Below, piece by piece: positions 13,701 through 25,700 of a stretch of DNA of 64,000 nucleotides. The stretch's first letter is position 1. Each line of letters opens with the position of its first letter. The translations under genes and the position numbers were made by a program. Source of the DNA: Branchiostoma floridae (taxonomy: Eukaryota; Chordata; Leptocardii; Amphioxiformes; Branchiostomatidae); contig NC_049985.1 of assembly GCF_000003815.2 (NCBI RefSeq), positions 1,267,410-1,331,409 on the forward strand. The letters are read 5' to 3'. A model generated the notes under the pieces. It worked only from the letters and a program-made list of their open reading frames with translations, made no database searches and was not told where the DNA came from.

Positions 13701-16700
13701 GTAGCTGTAAGTATTAATTGGAAGGGGACTAGTATAACATAGCTAACAAGACTGGAATTCAGGCTAGCTAAATACAGTCCTAGCTTTGGTCCGAGTTGTG
13801 GTATATACCGTCCAGGTAATCTTGTGGCCAAATATTGTGCTACACTCAGTACAGCTGTTAGTCTTTGGCAGATGAAATTTAAAGGATGACTTGTAAAGCC
13901 AAACATCTCATGAGATAGCAAGGTGTTACTTGTACTGTTGTAGTTGTGGAAAATTTTGGACCACTGCGTGGTTCTTGCATGCAAAGATCACATCAGTTCT
14001 GTAACAGTGTATACACGTCAGAACAGAAAGTTAAACCCAAAGCTGGAAAACGTTTGTGCTAGAGTTGTCTGTTGCAGTAGATGTTACAAATGGAGATGCT
14101 TCAGGGTTCGCTGCACTCTTGCCCTGTATTTGTTTTCAGTTCAGAATGTGGCCCCTGCTTCTCTCCTCACTTCTCTGGAGTAGCTTCCTACACAAACTTG
14201 TGCTGCTGCATGTACACACTGTGTGATTTATAACTACTGGGGAGGCTGGAGTGTTTCACAATAGGGGCATAAGGGTGGACTGTTCTATTTGAAAATCAGG
14301 AAGGGTAGTATTATAGTAAGGAAAATCTTGGCCCATTTTTACTTGCAGAAATCTCCCATCTTGTTTGCCCCCCCTTGAACTTGTAAAATGGGACAGTCTG
14401 AAGTTTGTTGCAACCAGCATCTTCCAATATATTGATAACCTATCAATTTCTGATGTATTTATTATTGTTTGAGGTTCAGGATTATGTTTTTCTTTTGTAC
14501 AAAAGTCATCTTGTTTTCTCCCCTTGAATTTATGAAATGGAACAGTCAAAAGTTCACTGCAACCAATATCTCCTAATGTTTTGATTGTCTATTATTGATC
14601 ATTAAGTATGTGTTGATTATTGTTTGCCGTTCAGGATAGTATTATTTTGAGTTGGTCCTTGAAAAAAAGCCTGGTCTACCCCTCCCTTCACTTGAAGAAT
14701 GGAACAGTCCTCAGTAGCTATCTTGGTTGCAGTGAGGAAGTGGTTGAGAATGTGTTTGCCTTTGATGTTCTCAGTTCGCAGCATACTTGAACCACAGATT
14801 TATGGTGGTAGGGGAAACCTGACGAAGGCTCACAGCAGGAGACATAGTTCTAAACCAACACCACATATCAACCATATCCCCTCTCACTCATTCACTCCCC
14901 CAGCTTCCAGCCTTCAAACACATTCAGCAAATGGTGACCATACCAAGTTCTCAATCTATATATTGTAGACGCTTGTATAGTGATTGCCATGTACATGAAC
15001 CAACCAGATTCTATTTTACAACGCTGTGAAACAAAGACAAGGGCAATCTCTCACTTTGTATACTCTAGATGATTTTATAGTATCTGCCATGTAACAACCT
15101 GTTTCCTTTTTCTTTTACAATAAAGATTTTTAAAATAGTTTTATTTAAATACTAGAACCACAGATTTATAGAGGTAGGGGAAACTTGACGAAGGCTCACA
15201 GCGGGAGACGTAGTTCTAAACCAACACCACATATCAACCATATCCCCTCTCACTCACTCACTCCCCCAGCTTCCAGCCTTCAAACACATTCAGCAAATGG
15301 TGACCATACCAAGTCTATATATTGTAGATGCTTGTATAGTGGTTGCCATGTACATGTACAACCTGCTTCTATTTTAGGCCACACCAATTTAATTTCTTGG
15401 TTCACGGATTTTTTCATAAAAAATATGGAGCGAAAGGGCGAAATAAAAATAAAAATAAAAATTGTAAAATGGTTGGGGTAAAGGTAACGACTAATCCAAA
15501 ACATAACGAAAAAAAGTTTTCAGCTTGAAAAAAGTAAAAAAACACTATTATTGTACATTAACAGCACCTGTACCCACACTTTAAGGAGATTATAATATAA
15601 AGGCCAATTTGCTACCCCGGAAAGTTGGTGAATGGTTTCATTAATGGTGAAAATTTGCTGAGTGGTAATTTTTATTTTTATTTTTTTTTCCAAAAAATTG
15701 GAGCGAGCGAATCCGTGAACCAAGAAATTAAATTGGTGTGGCCTTACAACGCTGTAAAACACAGGCAAGGGAAAGCTTAAGGTAGCAAGCTCTCACTTTG
15801 TATATTCTAGATGATTGTATAGTGACTGCCATGTAACAACCTGTTTCTTTTTCTTTTGACAATAAGGATTTTAAAAACATTTTTGAAAAAAAAAAATCCT
15901 GGAACCACAGATTTATGGTGGTAGGGGAAACCTGATGAAGGCTCACAGGGGGAGACGTAGTTCTAAACCAACAGCACATATCAACCATATCCCCTCTCAC
16001 TCCCTCACTCCCCCAGCTTCCAGCCTTCAAACACATTCAACAAATGGTGACCATACCATGGTGGGCTCGCTGGTATCTCTCCAGGGCCAGAAGTGTAGCC
16101 CGCTTGCCCAGTTCATGACAGCTCAAGCAAGGGTTGGTTTCAATGACAGAGCTCTCTGTACATGGATAACTCGAAATGCCAGCTAAGAAGACGGGCTTGT
16201 ACTTAAAATATTATATTTAGCAGATGCAAAGAGCCAAAGAAGAATATATTCAGCAGATTACGTACCTACCTAGTCCCTTACTTAACAGATTGGGCCAGGT
16301 AACCTTTTTAACCCCCCCCCCCCCCCCCCCCCCCCTAGCCGACCAGTGGATACCAGTGACCAGGATTCAAATGCCTCTGTTTTGCACAGTATTGATACAA
16401 AGTGATACACCAGTTTGTTGGCTTAAGGATTTTCAAAGAATATCTTAGGTAGGCCGAAGGGGCAGTAGGTTGGTATCCACTGTGTCTGTATCATAGAATA
16501 TGCTTCACTGCAAAAATAACATCAAAACAAAGCCTGAAGACCAGGTATTAGCAGGTGTAATCAGTTGCATTTGTTTATGGAGTGAATATAGTATTAGAAG
16601 TTTTCTTCCCAGTACTGTTTTTGATCTTCACTTGCTGTACAATGTATATACTTTCACCTTGAGTTTTAATATGTCCTAGGAAATAAATTGTTTCAGTGTT

Positions 16701-19700
16701 ATCTCATTTTTATGTACTCCATCTGAAATCAAAGCTGGACCCATGACCTTTGCACTGTAATCCTCTAAGCGCTCCAAATTTCATTCCACCTAATGCCCAA
16801 ACCCTCGTGGTATCAGTGAAGTCAAGGGGTCAACATTTTGAACACGTTTCCCGTCAGTTTGGCTGATGGCGGGGATTCTGAGGCGGGCTATCCTCGCCCG
16901 AGGCACAGACTTACAGCAATTTATCGCAGGGCGCAGTGGTATTACTATCACTTGTTGGGGATCACGTTAAATGGTTGTGTGAGACCTGGATTTTTGGCAG
17001 AGCATTTCTCCGATTTGGGAAAATCCGTCCCTAATGGTGACTGGGTGTATGTGAGGGATTTGAAGTGGCAAGCTGGAAGCCGGGATTTATTATCAGAGGT
17101 GAAATGTTTATGGTTTACCAGGGATAGCAGCTGTTGAGGGGCACACCGATTGATTTTTTTGGTTCTCTGCTTTTTTTAAATAATAGCAAGCAGACATCAT
17201 AAAAGGCATAGGGAAAGGAGGAGAACTTGAATATGACCGAATTCACTCCATAAAACTGAGACACCAAGCCATAAACCTGGTCCTCTGGCTTTGTTTTCAT
17301 TATGTTTTTTTCAAGTATAGCATATCTTTTATACTTATTCTTTTTTAAATCCGAGAACCAACAAATTAGATTGGTATGGCCTTAAGGGGCACAGTTGTGA
17401 GTTATAGTTTCAGAGGTTGCCCTTTCCTGCCACTAGATTAGGCTCAAGATTAACTGTAGGGATCAGGCTGGGATTCGGGATTAGTGCATTTTGTATAGTA
17501 TTGATTGTGTGGTGAATGGGGGTATTGTTTCAGTATGTGTGAATATGGTATTAGATTCAGTAACATACAGTCAAACCCTTGTATGTGAACAGTCAAGCGA
17601 CTGGACAAAAATGGTCACAGTAGATTATTACTAGATAGGTGACCATATGGTCCTTATGACTATGCAACAAAATATGGTTGACTGACAAGCACAGAGTATT
17701 TCAACTTTTGACCTTGTTTAGGAGGAGATCCACAGATATATAGAATGATACTGATAGTGATAAGCACAATCATGATATTGTGTTTTCTAAATCTAATCCT
17801 TTTTATTCTTCCTGTTCCTCTGAAGACAACTTCCCAACTTCTTGTCAAACAGAAACAGCAATGTGAGCCACAGAAGTACATGACACATTTCCCGTCAACC
17901 GTCGTGTGATTTCTAACCAACTTTTACCCTGTGCCTTTCCAGGTAAAACTGACCCCATCACATACTCCATCCACTCCGGCGACCGGCAGGGATACTTTGC
18001 CATCGACCCGACGACCGGGCGGATCTACACACAGCTCAACCTGGACCATGAGACAGTCAGCAGCCTTCTGCTCAACATCCAGGCCTCCAGCGGAAACCCA
18101 CCCGTCTACGGTCGCGCGCAGGTCAACATCACCATCCTCGACATCAACGACAACCGTCCCGAGTTCACCGTGGCTACGGAGAGCGTCGCCATCACCGAAA
18201 ACGTTTCCCCCGGTACGATCATCTTCGTAGCGAGCGCTCAGGATCAAGATGCCGGTAGCAACGGGCTTGTACGCTACTCGCTCCTCAACAACCAGGACAA
18301 CTTGTTCAGCGTGAATTCCATCTCCGGGGAGGTGAAGATCTTGCGGAGTGTGGATGCGGACGATGACAACCCGTTGCGTTACGAGTTAAAGATCATGGCC
18401 CACGACCAGGGCACACCTCAGCGGTTTTCGAACCTGACCCTATTGGTCATCATTCAGGACGAGAACGACAATGGCCCGATGTTTAGTCCGACGTTCTACG
18501 ACGTCCAGGTTCCGGAGTCCGCCAGCGTGAACTATCGTTTTCTGCAAGTCACCGCGCTCGACCGCGATAGCGGACTGAACGAATTCATCACGTACTATCT
18601 CTCCAACAGCGCGGATTCGCCCAACTTCGGCATGTTCCCGGACGGTTGGCTCTACGTGAAACATCGTCTGGATCGCGAGCTTCGTGACTCGTACTTCCTC
18701 CAGGTTGTTGCCAGGGACAACGGCTCGCCCCCGCGTAACGCCACGGCGAACGTCCGTGTGACGGTCACCGACGACAACGACAATGACCCCAGGTTCACGC
18801 AGGAGTCGTACCACTTTTCATTGGTTGAGAATCTTCCGACAGGCACAACGGTTGGTACGGTGTTCGCTGTGGATGCGGATATAGGGAATAACGGGGACCT
18901 GGACTTCTCCATCATCCCAAACAATTCAAGCTTCATCATAACCACAGGACACCAAAGGGGTGAGTTGTACTTGTTTAGCCACATTTTTAAGGGTAGCATT
19001 ACCCCCACACATTTTGGTGTTGGAAAATGCTTATACAAGTTAGACAAGCAAGCTCGAAGGAGTGAGTGAGTGAGTGAGTGAGTGAGTGAGTAGATGAGTG
19101 AGAAAGGCATAACCACAGGATACCAAAGGGGTGAGTTGTTCATATTTAGTCACATTTTTAAGGGGATCCCCTCAATTTTGGCATTGGAAAAAGCTGACAC
19201 AAGTTAGACAAACAAGGTCGAAGGAGTGAGTGAGTGAGTGAGTAGATGAGTGAGAAAGGCATAACCACAGGACACCAAAGGGGTGAGTTGTTCATATTTA
19301 AACACATTTTTTAAGGGGATCCCCTCAATTTTGGCATTGGAAAAAGCTGACACAAGTTAGGCAAACAAGGTCGAAGGAGTGAGTGAGTGAGTGAGTGAGT
19401 GAGTGAGTGAGTGAGTGAGTGAGTGAGTGAGTGAGTGAGTGAGTGAGTGAGTGAGTGAGGAGTGAAAAGTTTTTGAGAGATTCTTAGACTAGAAAATGCT
19501 CCTTATGCTCTTGGAGGCTCATCTGCAAAAGAATGATCTTCAAGAAATCGTTGCATATTTCTACCAAGTAAAAAAACTGTAACACTGTCTAAATGTGTTA
19601 GTTTTTGTTGCAAAGCCCATCATATTATACACAAAAGCGAAAATGCATGGCATTGTGTGTATTGAAAGTCTTGTTCTGATGTCTTGTAGGTGTGATCAAG

Positions 19701-22700
19701 ACCAAGAGGCCTCTTGACCGCGAGACCACGGCCAGGTATGACCTTGTGCTGAAGGTCAGGGACCGGGGCACGCCTCCCCGCACCGCCACGGCTACGCTGC
19801 ACATCGTGGTGGAAGACATGAACGACAACGCGCCTTACTTCAGTCACAGGTAGGGACGCAAAACATGATTTATTTTGTTTCAAACTCTGCAACTTAATGC
19901 CAAAGAAAGCTTCTAGAGGGCCCAAACTTATGTCACTTTTTCCTAAGTGCAAGAGCTTATCTACCATCTAAAAATCGTGACCATACATGTAGCTTGTTCA
20001 GAATTAAAAACATGTGATAGAAAAATCCTTCCAAATTGTTGCATTGGATCTCTGATTATTAACACGGTGACCATACATTTTATTCCCTCATAGTTCAGAG
20101 ACTTCTTCTGGAGTTTTGAAACTGTTACTGTCCAAGTAAAGATTTTTGCAAATTGCCATTGACAATTTAATCATGACACGCAACGCGGTGCCTTTTAAAG
20201 GGAAAATCATTCTTACTCTGGTCTTATAACCTTTTATCTGTATCATATGAAAATCAATATTTATTGACACGATCGGCGTCGTGTGTGGAAGATAAACGCT
20301 TGCGGAACATGTTTGAGCTATGAAAAGTTTCCTGCCGAAAGTTAGATAAAATGTTGTCACGTTCAGTGTCAAATATGCAGGTCATTTTATCAGCGCACCT
20401 ATTATTGATCTAAAAGTAGCACCAGACCACACATCACACAAACAGTGACGTGTATCAATTAAAGTTTCATGTTGCAATTTAAAGAATGTCTTGCTACTCT
20501 GGAAAACCATTTTGCCACAAAGTGCCTGTCTCAATTTTGCTTTACTCTAAAATCTTTAAAATTTGGTTCTGGAAATGGTTCTATGTCAAATGTCTTTGCA
20601 AGTGATTTTACAAAACTGGAAGTAAAAAATAATCTCTGCACTCACAATTTCAATGATCATTTATAAGTTTAAAGCTAGGAACACAAATGTTGGGCATTTG
20701 CTGTCTATAAAAGTCTTTTGCATTTTGAATTAGAATGGATTGAATACTGACGTTTTGAAGAGTTCACATTCATACTTATCTCGACATTCATGATTTTCAG
20801 GTAGTAGAATAAAAGAATGGTATGTTGAAATAAATATAATGTGGCTTGAATCAAGAATTACATCAATCCACTTTCTATAGAAAGACTTTGACACCTTGAA
20901 TCACTCATTAAACAGGCAATGTTTGCGTAGCATTTCGTTGGCAGTGTCAACCATTGACATGTTTGGTCAAAGGGTTTAAAAGTCACCAGACTTATTTCAT
21001 TGTTGTCTGCTATGTTAGGGCCTGGCCGTGTACCCAGATAAGGGAACTACGGGAAAGCTATGTTTGGGCCAGACATTCGGCTGTTTGGCCACAGAAACGT
21101 GGTTTTATTGAAAACATCCGTGTGTGCACTGTTTGCCGAATATGTCAGTGACAGATCGAGAAGTCACTGGGATCTCTTTGAAAATGGCCTGCAATATTAG
21201 GAAACGTGCATGATGAAAACAAACAACCAATTAGACATTTTTGTTGGCATTTCTGCCTTGAAATTGTAATCCACAGAGGATATTGTGTAATAAAGCCACT
21301 TTTTATGTACTCTTGACTACGATAATTTTTACCATTGCTCCAAGCATTAACAATCATTTCCCTAGCAGCCACCTGTGCCAAAGTCCCTTAAGTTGTCATT
21401 TGTATATTTTAACATGGACATGCTATGGTCTTTTTTTTTGTGACGGATAGTTTGTGATATAAGGAAGAAGTAATGTGTGTTTGGGCCTCCTAGCAGCTTG
21501 CTAGATGGAACCGCAGGAACATTTTTATCAAAATCTTCCATGCATGATGGAACATAGGAACGACAAAATTCCCGTGACATTCACTATGCAGGTAGCTTTG
21601 GCAGAGATGTTTTAAGGCAGGTGTCACAACGTTATCTACAATACCCGCACTATAACTGGTAACAGATTGAGACACACAAACGATATTGATCAATTTTCGT
21701 TGATATGGACACAGAGGACTCGACTGTTCCCCTTATCAGAATCCACCCCTAATGGGTTTTAATAACTCTCCATACCTAAGGCATCCTTATTGAGCTGTTT
21801 GTCTAGGCTTTATCTCCATGTGTGTCCCCTCTAATTGAGACTTGATGTGTGATTGTGTTGAAGTATTGTTTTAGCGTTCAGGACAAATTGTGCCTCTGCT
21901 TGGCATGTTGGGCTGTTGAACTTTGTTCCGCTGTGGTTGACTCAACGGTCGTGCATCTTGTATTCATAACTTCTATGGATACTTTTTGGCACATAAGCTA
22001 TGTATTATTGGTTCGTGGCTGATATGTTTTCGCCAATGTGTCAAAGAAATTTTATTGATGGCCCTCGTAGAGCAAGTAAGCCAAATGCAAATATTCTGCA
22101 AAGTGCATAATTCGGATACTTAAAAAGAAGGTCTTTTCTCGTTAGTTCATCAAACATGGATAGATTCCATCAGATACATTTGTAGGTTGTTCTCTTTTAA
22201 TCAAATCAGCGAGATCTGGAATGTTTCCCAGACCTATTCAACTCAGTACAGCCAAACCTGTCTAAATGACTACTGAAGGGACCATTAAAAATGGTCAAAG
22301 TTGACAGGGTAGAATTCCTAATGCTTGTCAATGAGAAAAATAATTGGGTACAAGAAGTAGTCACTAGTAGTACAGGGTTTGACTGTATTACTGAAAAGTG
22401 ACATTGTCAATATGTTTGCTGTAAAGAAGCCAACTACTGCTACATAAGGACCACTGTGGTATTGTGACTAGGGGTGGGTACCGGTACAGAAAATTCAGGT
22501 CCAGGTCCCGTTCAGGTCCAAAGGATCAGGTCCAGGTCCGGACCTGAACCTGGACCTGATTCAGTATGACTCATACCAATGGTCCATTTCACTACAAAGA
22601 AATCTGTTTGGTGGAGTATTAGACTTACACTGGCGTTTTAAAATCCAACAACGCTGACTGCACCTGTGACTTGGTAGTAATTACTATAAACTCTTCTCTC

Positions 22701-25700
22701 ACTTCACTCGTTATTTTCTTCCATCTGCAAGCACCAAAACGTGTGAATGCCTAATCAAATAATCTGTTAATTTTCTAATAGGTCCAACATCCGGTCCACC
22801 TAATTTTTTCAGGTCCGGTTTTTCTGGACTGGTCCAATAAGAAAAAAAACGGTTTTGTACCGGTATGCTGTACCGATACCCAGCCCTAGTTTGCTGTAAA
22901 GAAGCCAACTACTGCTACATAAGGACCACTGTGGTATTGTGACCATATTTTGCTGGTTGCCTAGATAGTTTTTCCCATGGACACAAGCATTCAGAATACA
23001 GATGAAGATGGTATGGCCTGTAGTAAATGTTAAAAAACAAACACTTGTTTTGCCATTCGCAGTGGTCTGCAACTGGGAAAGATACAGGAACAGCAGCCCA
23101 ATGGGACGGACAGTTCTTCTTTTACAGCCTCTTAAACAATATAATGTATCTTTTTTTACAATTTTTGGTTGCAAATGTTTGAATATTGAAAACCCCTTTT
23201 TCCCCTCCACAGTGGCCAGTACCTGGGAGAGGTGGAAGACCACCAGCAAAGATTGTCTTTTACAGCTTCTTAACAAAACAATTAAAATCTTTTCCCTACT
23301 GTTCTTAATCTTGGTTGCAAATGTTTGAATATTGAAAAACCATTTTTCCCCTTCCACAGTGGCCAGTACCTGTAGTTGTGAAAGAACAAGATTTTTTTAT
23401 ACAGCTTATTAAACAGAACAATATATTTCTTACTGTTCTTAATCTTGGTTGCAAATGATTGAATTGAATATTAAAAACCCATGTTCCCCCCTCCACAGTG
23501 GCCAGTACCTGGGAGAGGTAGAGGAGCACCAGCCCAACGGGACTGAGGTCATCAGGGTTCTGGCTGACGACCCAGATAACGGAGAGAACGGCACCATCAC
23601 GTACAGGCTCGTCACAAGTAAGAAGCACTCCTTTTAACCGTTTCTGCTGAATATGAAGATGCTGTACTGTATTAGAACAGTTGTATTGTAAAATATCTTG
23701 TTGAATATATGATGTTATGAAGAATGACCAATTATTATGATTATTAGAAACAATACTCTAATGACATAAAGGAATCACTGTACAACAAAATTGCTTTTTT
23801 TAAGAATGTATTTTTGTTCCTGCTATATGTTACTTTTTAGGTCTCAAAATTAATTTTTGGCAATACATCTACCCTAAAAATCTAAGTGTGCAGCAGAGAA
23901 TGTCAGCAAAACCTTATAATACATGCACCTTACTGATTCTGGTCATAGCTTAACTTCTACAGGTAACTTAAAAAAGAATTTAAAGCAAATAATACAATCA
24001 AGGTTTTTTTTATAGAATACTTTCTGACCAGCTTTGAGTTCTGCTAATACCTTATAACACTGCCCATCTTCCACAGGCACACCTGGGATGAACGGAGAGG
24101 AGATGTTCAACATCCACTCCCAATCTGGCCTCATCACCACCAACGCTCCTCTGGACCGCGAACAGAAGCCGACTTACGTGCTGTCGGTGGCCGCGGTCGA
24201 TGGGGGAACACCACCCCGCGAGCGTACGACGTTCGTGCACATCCATGTAACCGATAGCAACGACAACGCACCGGTGTTCGTCAACTCCACGATTTCCATT
24301 GAGGTTGAGGAGGGGTTGGAAGCAGGTTCGTTGTTTTTTTAAAATTACAAACCATTCTTTTTATGACTTACAAAGTCAAATTAAACATACACATTCAGAG
24401 TATGGAACAAATAACAAACAAATGGAAGGACATAATCATACAAGTAACAAAACAGACAGATAAGGAAACAGTGAAAGTGCATTGTTGAGATCCAGAAAGG
24501 AACAAAATCGAGAGACAAACCCTTTCTTAACTGTTAACTTACATTTGTTGTTCCATCCATGATACAAAAACAATGGATTGTACAGAACGATACAGAAAGA
24601 GATCCCTAAGAAGTGTAACTATATACACATTATTGTTTTTCTAATGCCATTTTACCCCTTTTCTAACAAGATTTTACCCGCCCCTTTCTAGGTTCAACGA
24701 TTGGTTCGGTCCACGCCCTTGACAACGACGAGGGTGAAAACGGGCGCGTGTCCTACGAGATCATGCAGGGGAATCTGTATGGCACGTTCGGCGTGGACCG
24801 AAACACAGGACGGATCTTCACCGCCAAGGAGCTCGACTTCGAGCTCAACGCTCGCTACCGTCTGATCGTGCAGGTATGATATAACCTAGAGCCTTTGGGT
24901 ACTGTATTATGACCACTAAATTGTCCTGAAGAAGATGATGACAGTAGAAAGGCGACTCCTAAGAGTAAGACAAGATTCTGAATGCCTTTGAAAATTAACC
25001 CAAGAGACTACCTAGAACAGTAAGAAGTGGTCACTAGTACTGTATCATGTACTGTATATGATGACCACTGAAAGGCCCTAAAGGATATGACGGCTGTAAA
25101 AAGGCAACTCCTAAAATAAACAGGATTCTGAATACCTTGGAAAAATAACCTAAGAGACTACCTAGGATGGTAAGAAGTGGTCACTAGTACTGTCATGTGC
25201 TGTCTTCTTTGCTCTGGGACCAAGTAGGGTACCTTACAGATACCATTTGTGTGTCTCTTAGCTCTGAGGATCAGGTTGTTGCGACACTGGATGGACTTGT
25301 GTTGTTTATTGCTCGACAATATATAGCCAATGTATTATACAATATACATCACATTGCCTGACGTTTTATCCTTTAAAATTCTTGACTTGACTTGACTTGC
25401 AGGCACAGGACAACAATGCTCGCAGTCAGAAAAGCAGCACAATCTACGTCAACGTCAACGTGATCGACATCAACGACAACGCGCCGACATTCCGCAGCGA
25501 TCCCGTCATGTTCGGTCTCCAGGAGAACACGGCCGTGAACAGCACGGTCTGGACGTTTTCCGCCACGGACGTGGACAGCGGGAGAAACGGCGCGGTCCGC
25601 TACCGCATCATGGACCAGCTGCCCAACGGGAACAACTTCCGGATCGACTCGGTCACGGGGGCGCTACAGACCACCACGCCGATCGACCGCGAACAGACCA

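Larger units (their letters stand above)
7740..17942. other. Dachsous intron after visible exon 1 (10.2 kb)
   Basis: Contains a TA-flanked MITE 31 bp past the donor, a 160-bp tandem array (8340-9030) interrupted by a hairpin element, a 100-bp tandem array (12220-12560), a tRNA-derived SINE (13250-13410), tandem 150-bp units (14330-14760), three copies of a longer repeat (14797-16062), a poly-C tract (16312-16335) and a degenerate foldback element (17139-17383). GC-richer blocks at 10790-10920, 11760-12120 and 16830-17110 have no coding assignment. No other gene was seen. Confidence 0.6.
19850..23498. other. Dachsous intron after visible exon 3
   Basis: AT-rich sequence, 19850-22400, with no gene or repeat I can name. 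It then holds a hAT-like MITE inside a 55-bp direct repeat (22414-22943) and tandem decoy copies of the exon 4 acceptor (23063-23498). Confidence 0.6.
23618..25402. other. Three short Dachsous introns (around exons 5 and 6)
   Basis: Introns 23618-24076, 24326-24691 and 24874-25402. The first two show nothing notable. The third holds a duplicated unit of about 145 bp (24890-25200; AAGAAGTGGTCACTAGTACT near 25022 and 25170). Confidence 0.7.

Noticed and set aside
18924..19069. Exon 2 read-through as an alternative C-terminus of Dachsous
   Set aside because: The extension past 18959 translates repeat sequence and stops in the GAGT array. With a strong donor and an in-frame next exon, splicing is the better model, though a rare truncated form cannot be excluded.
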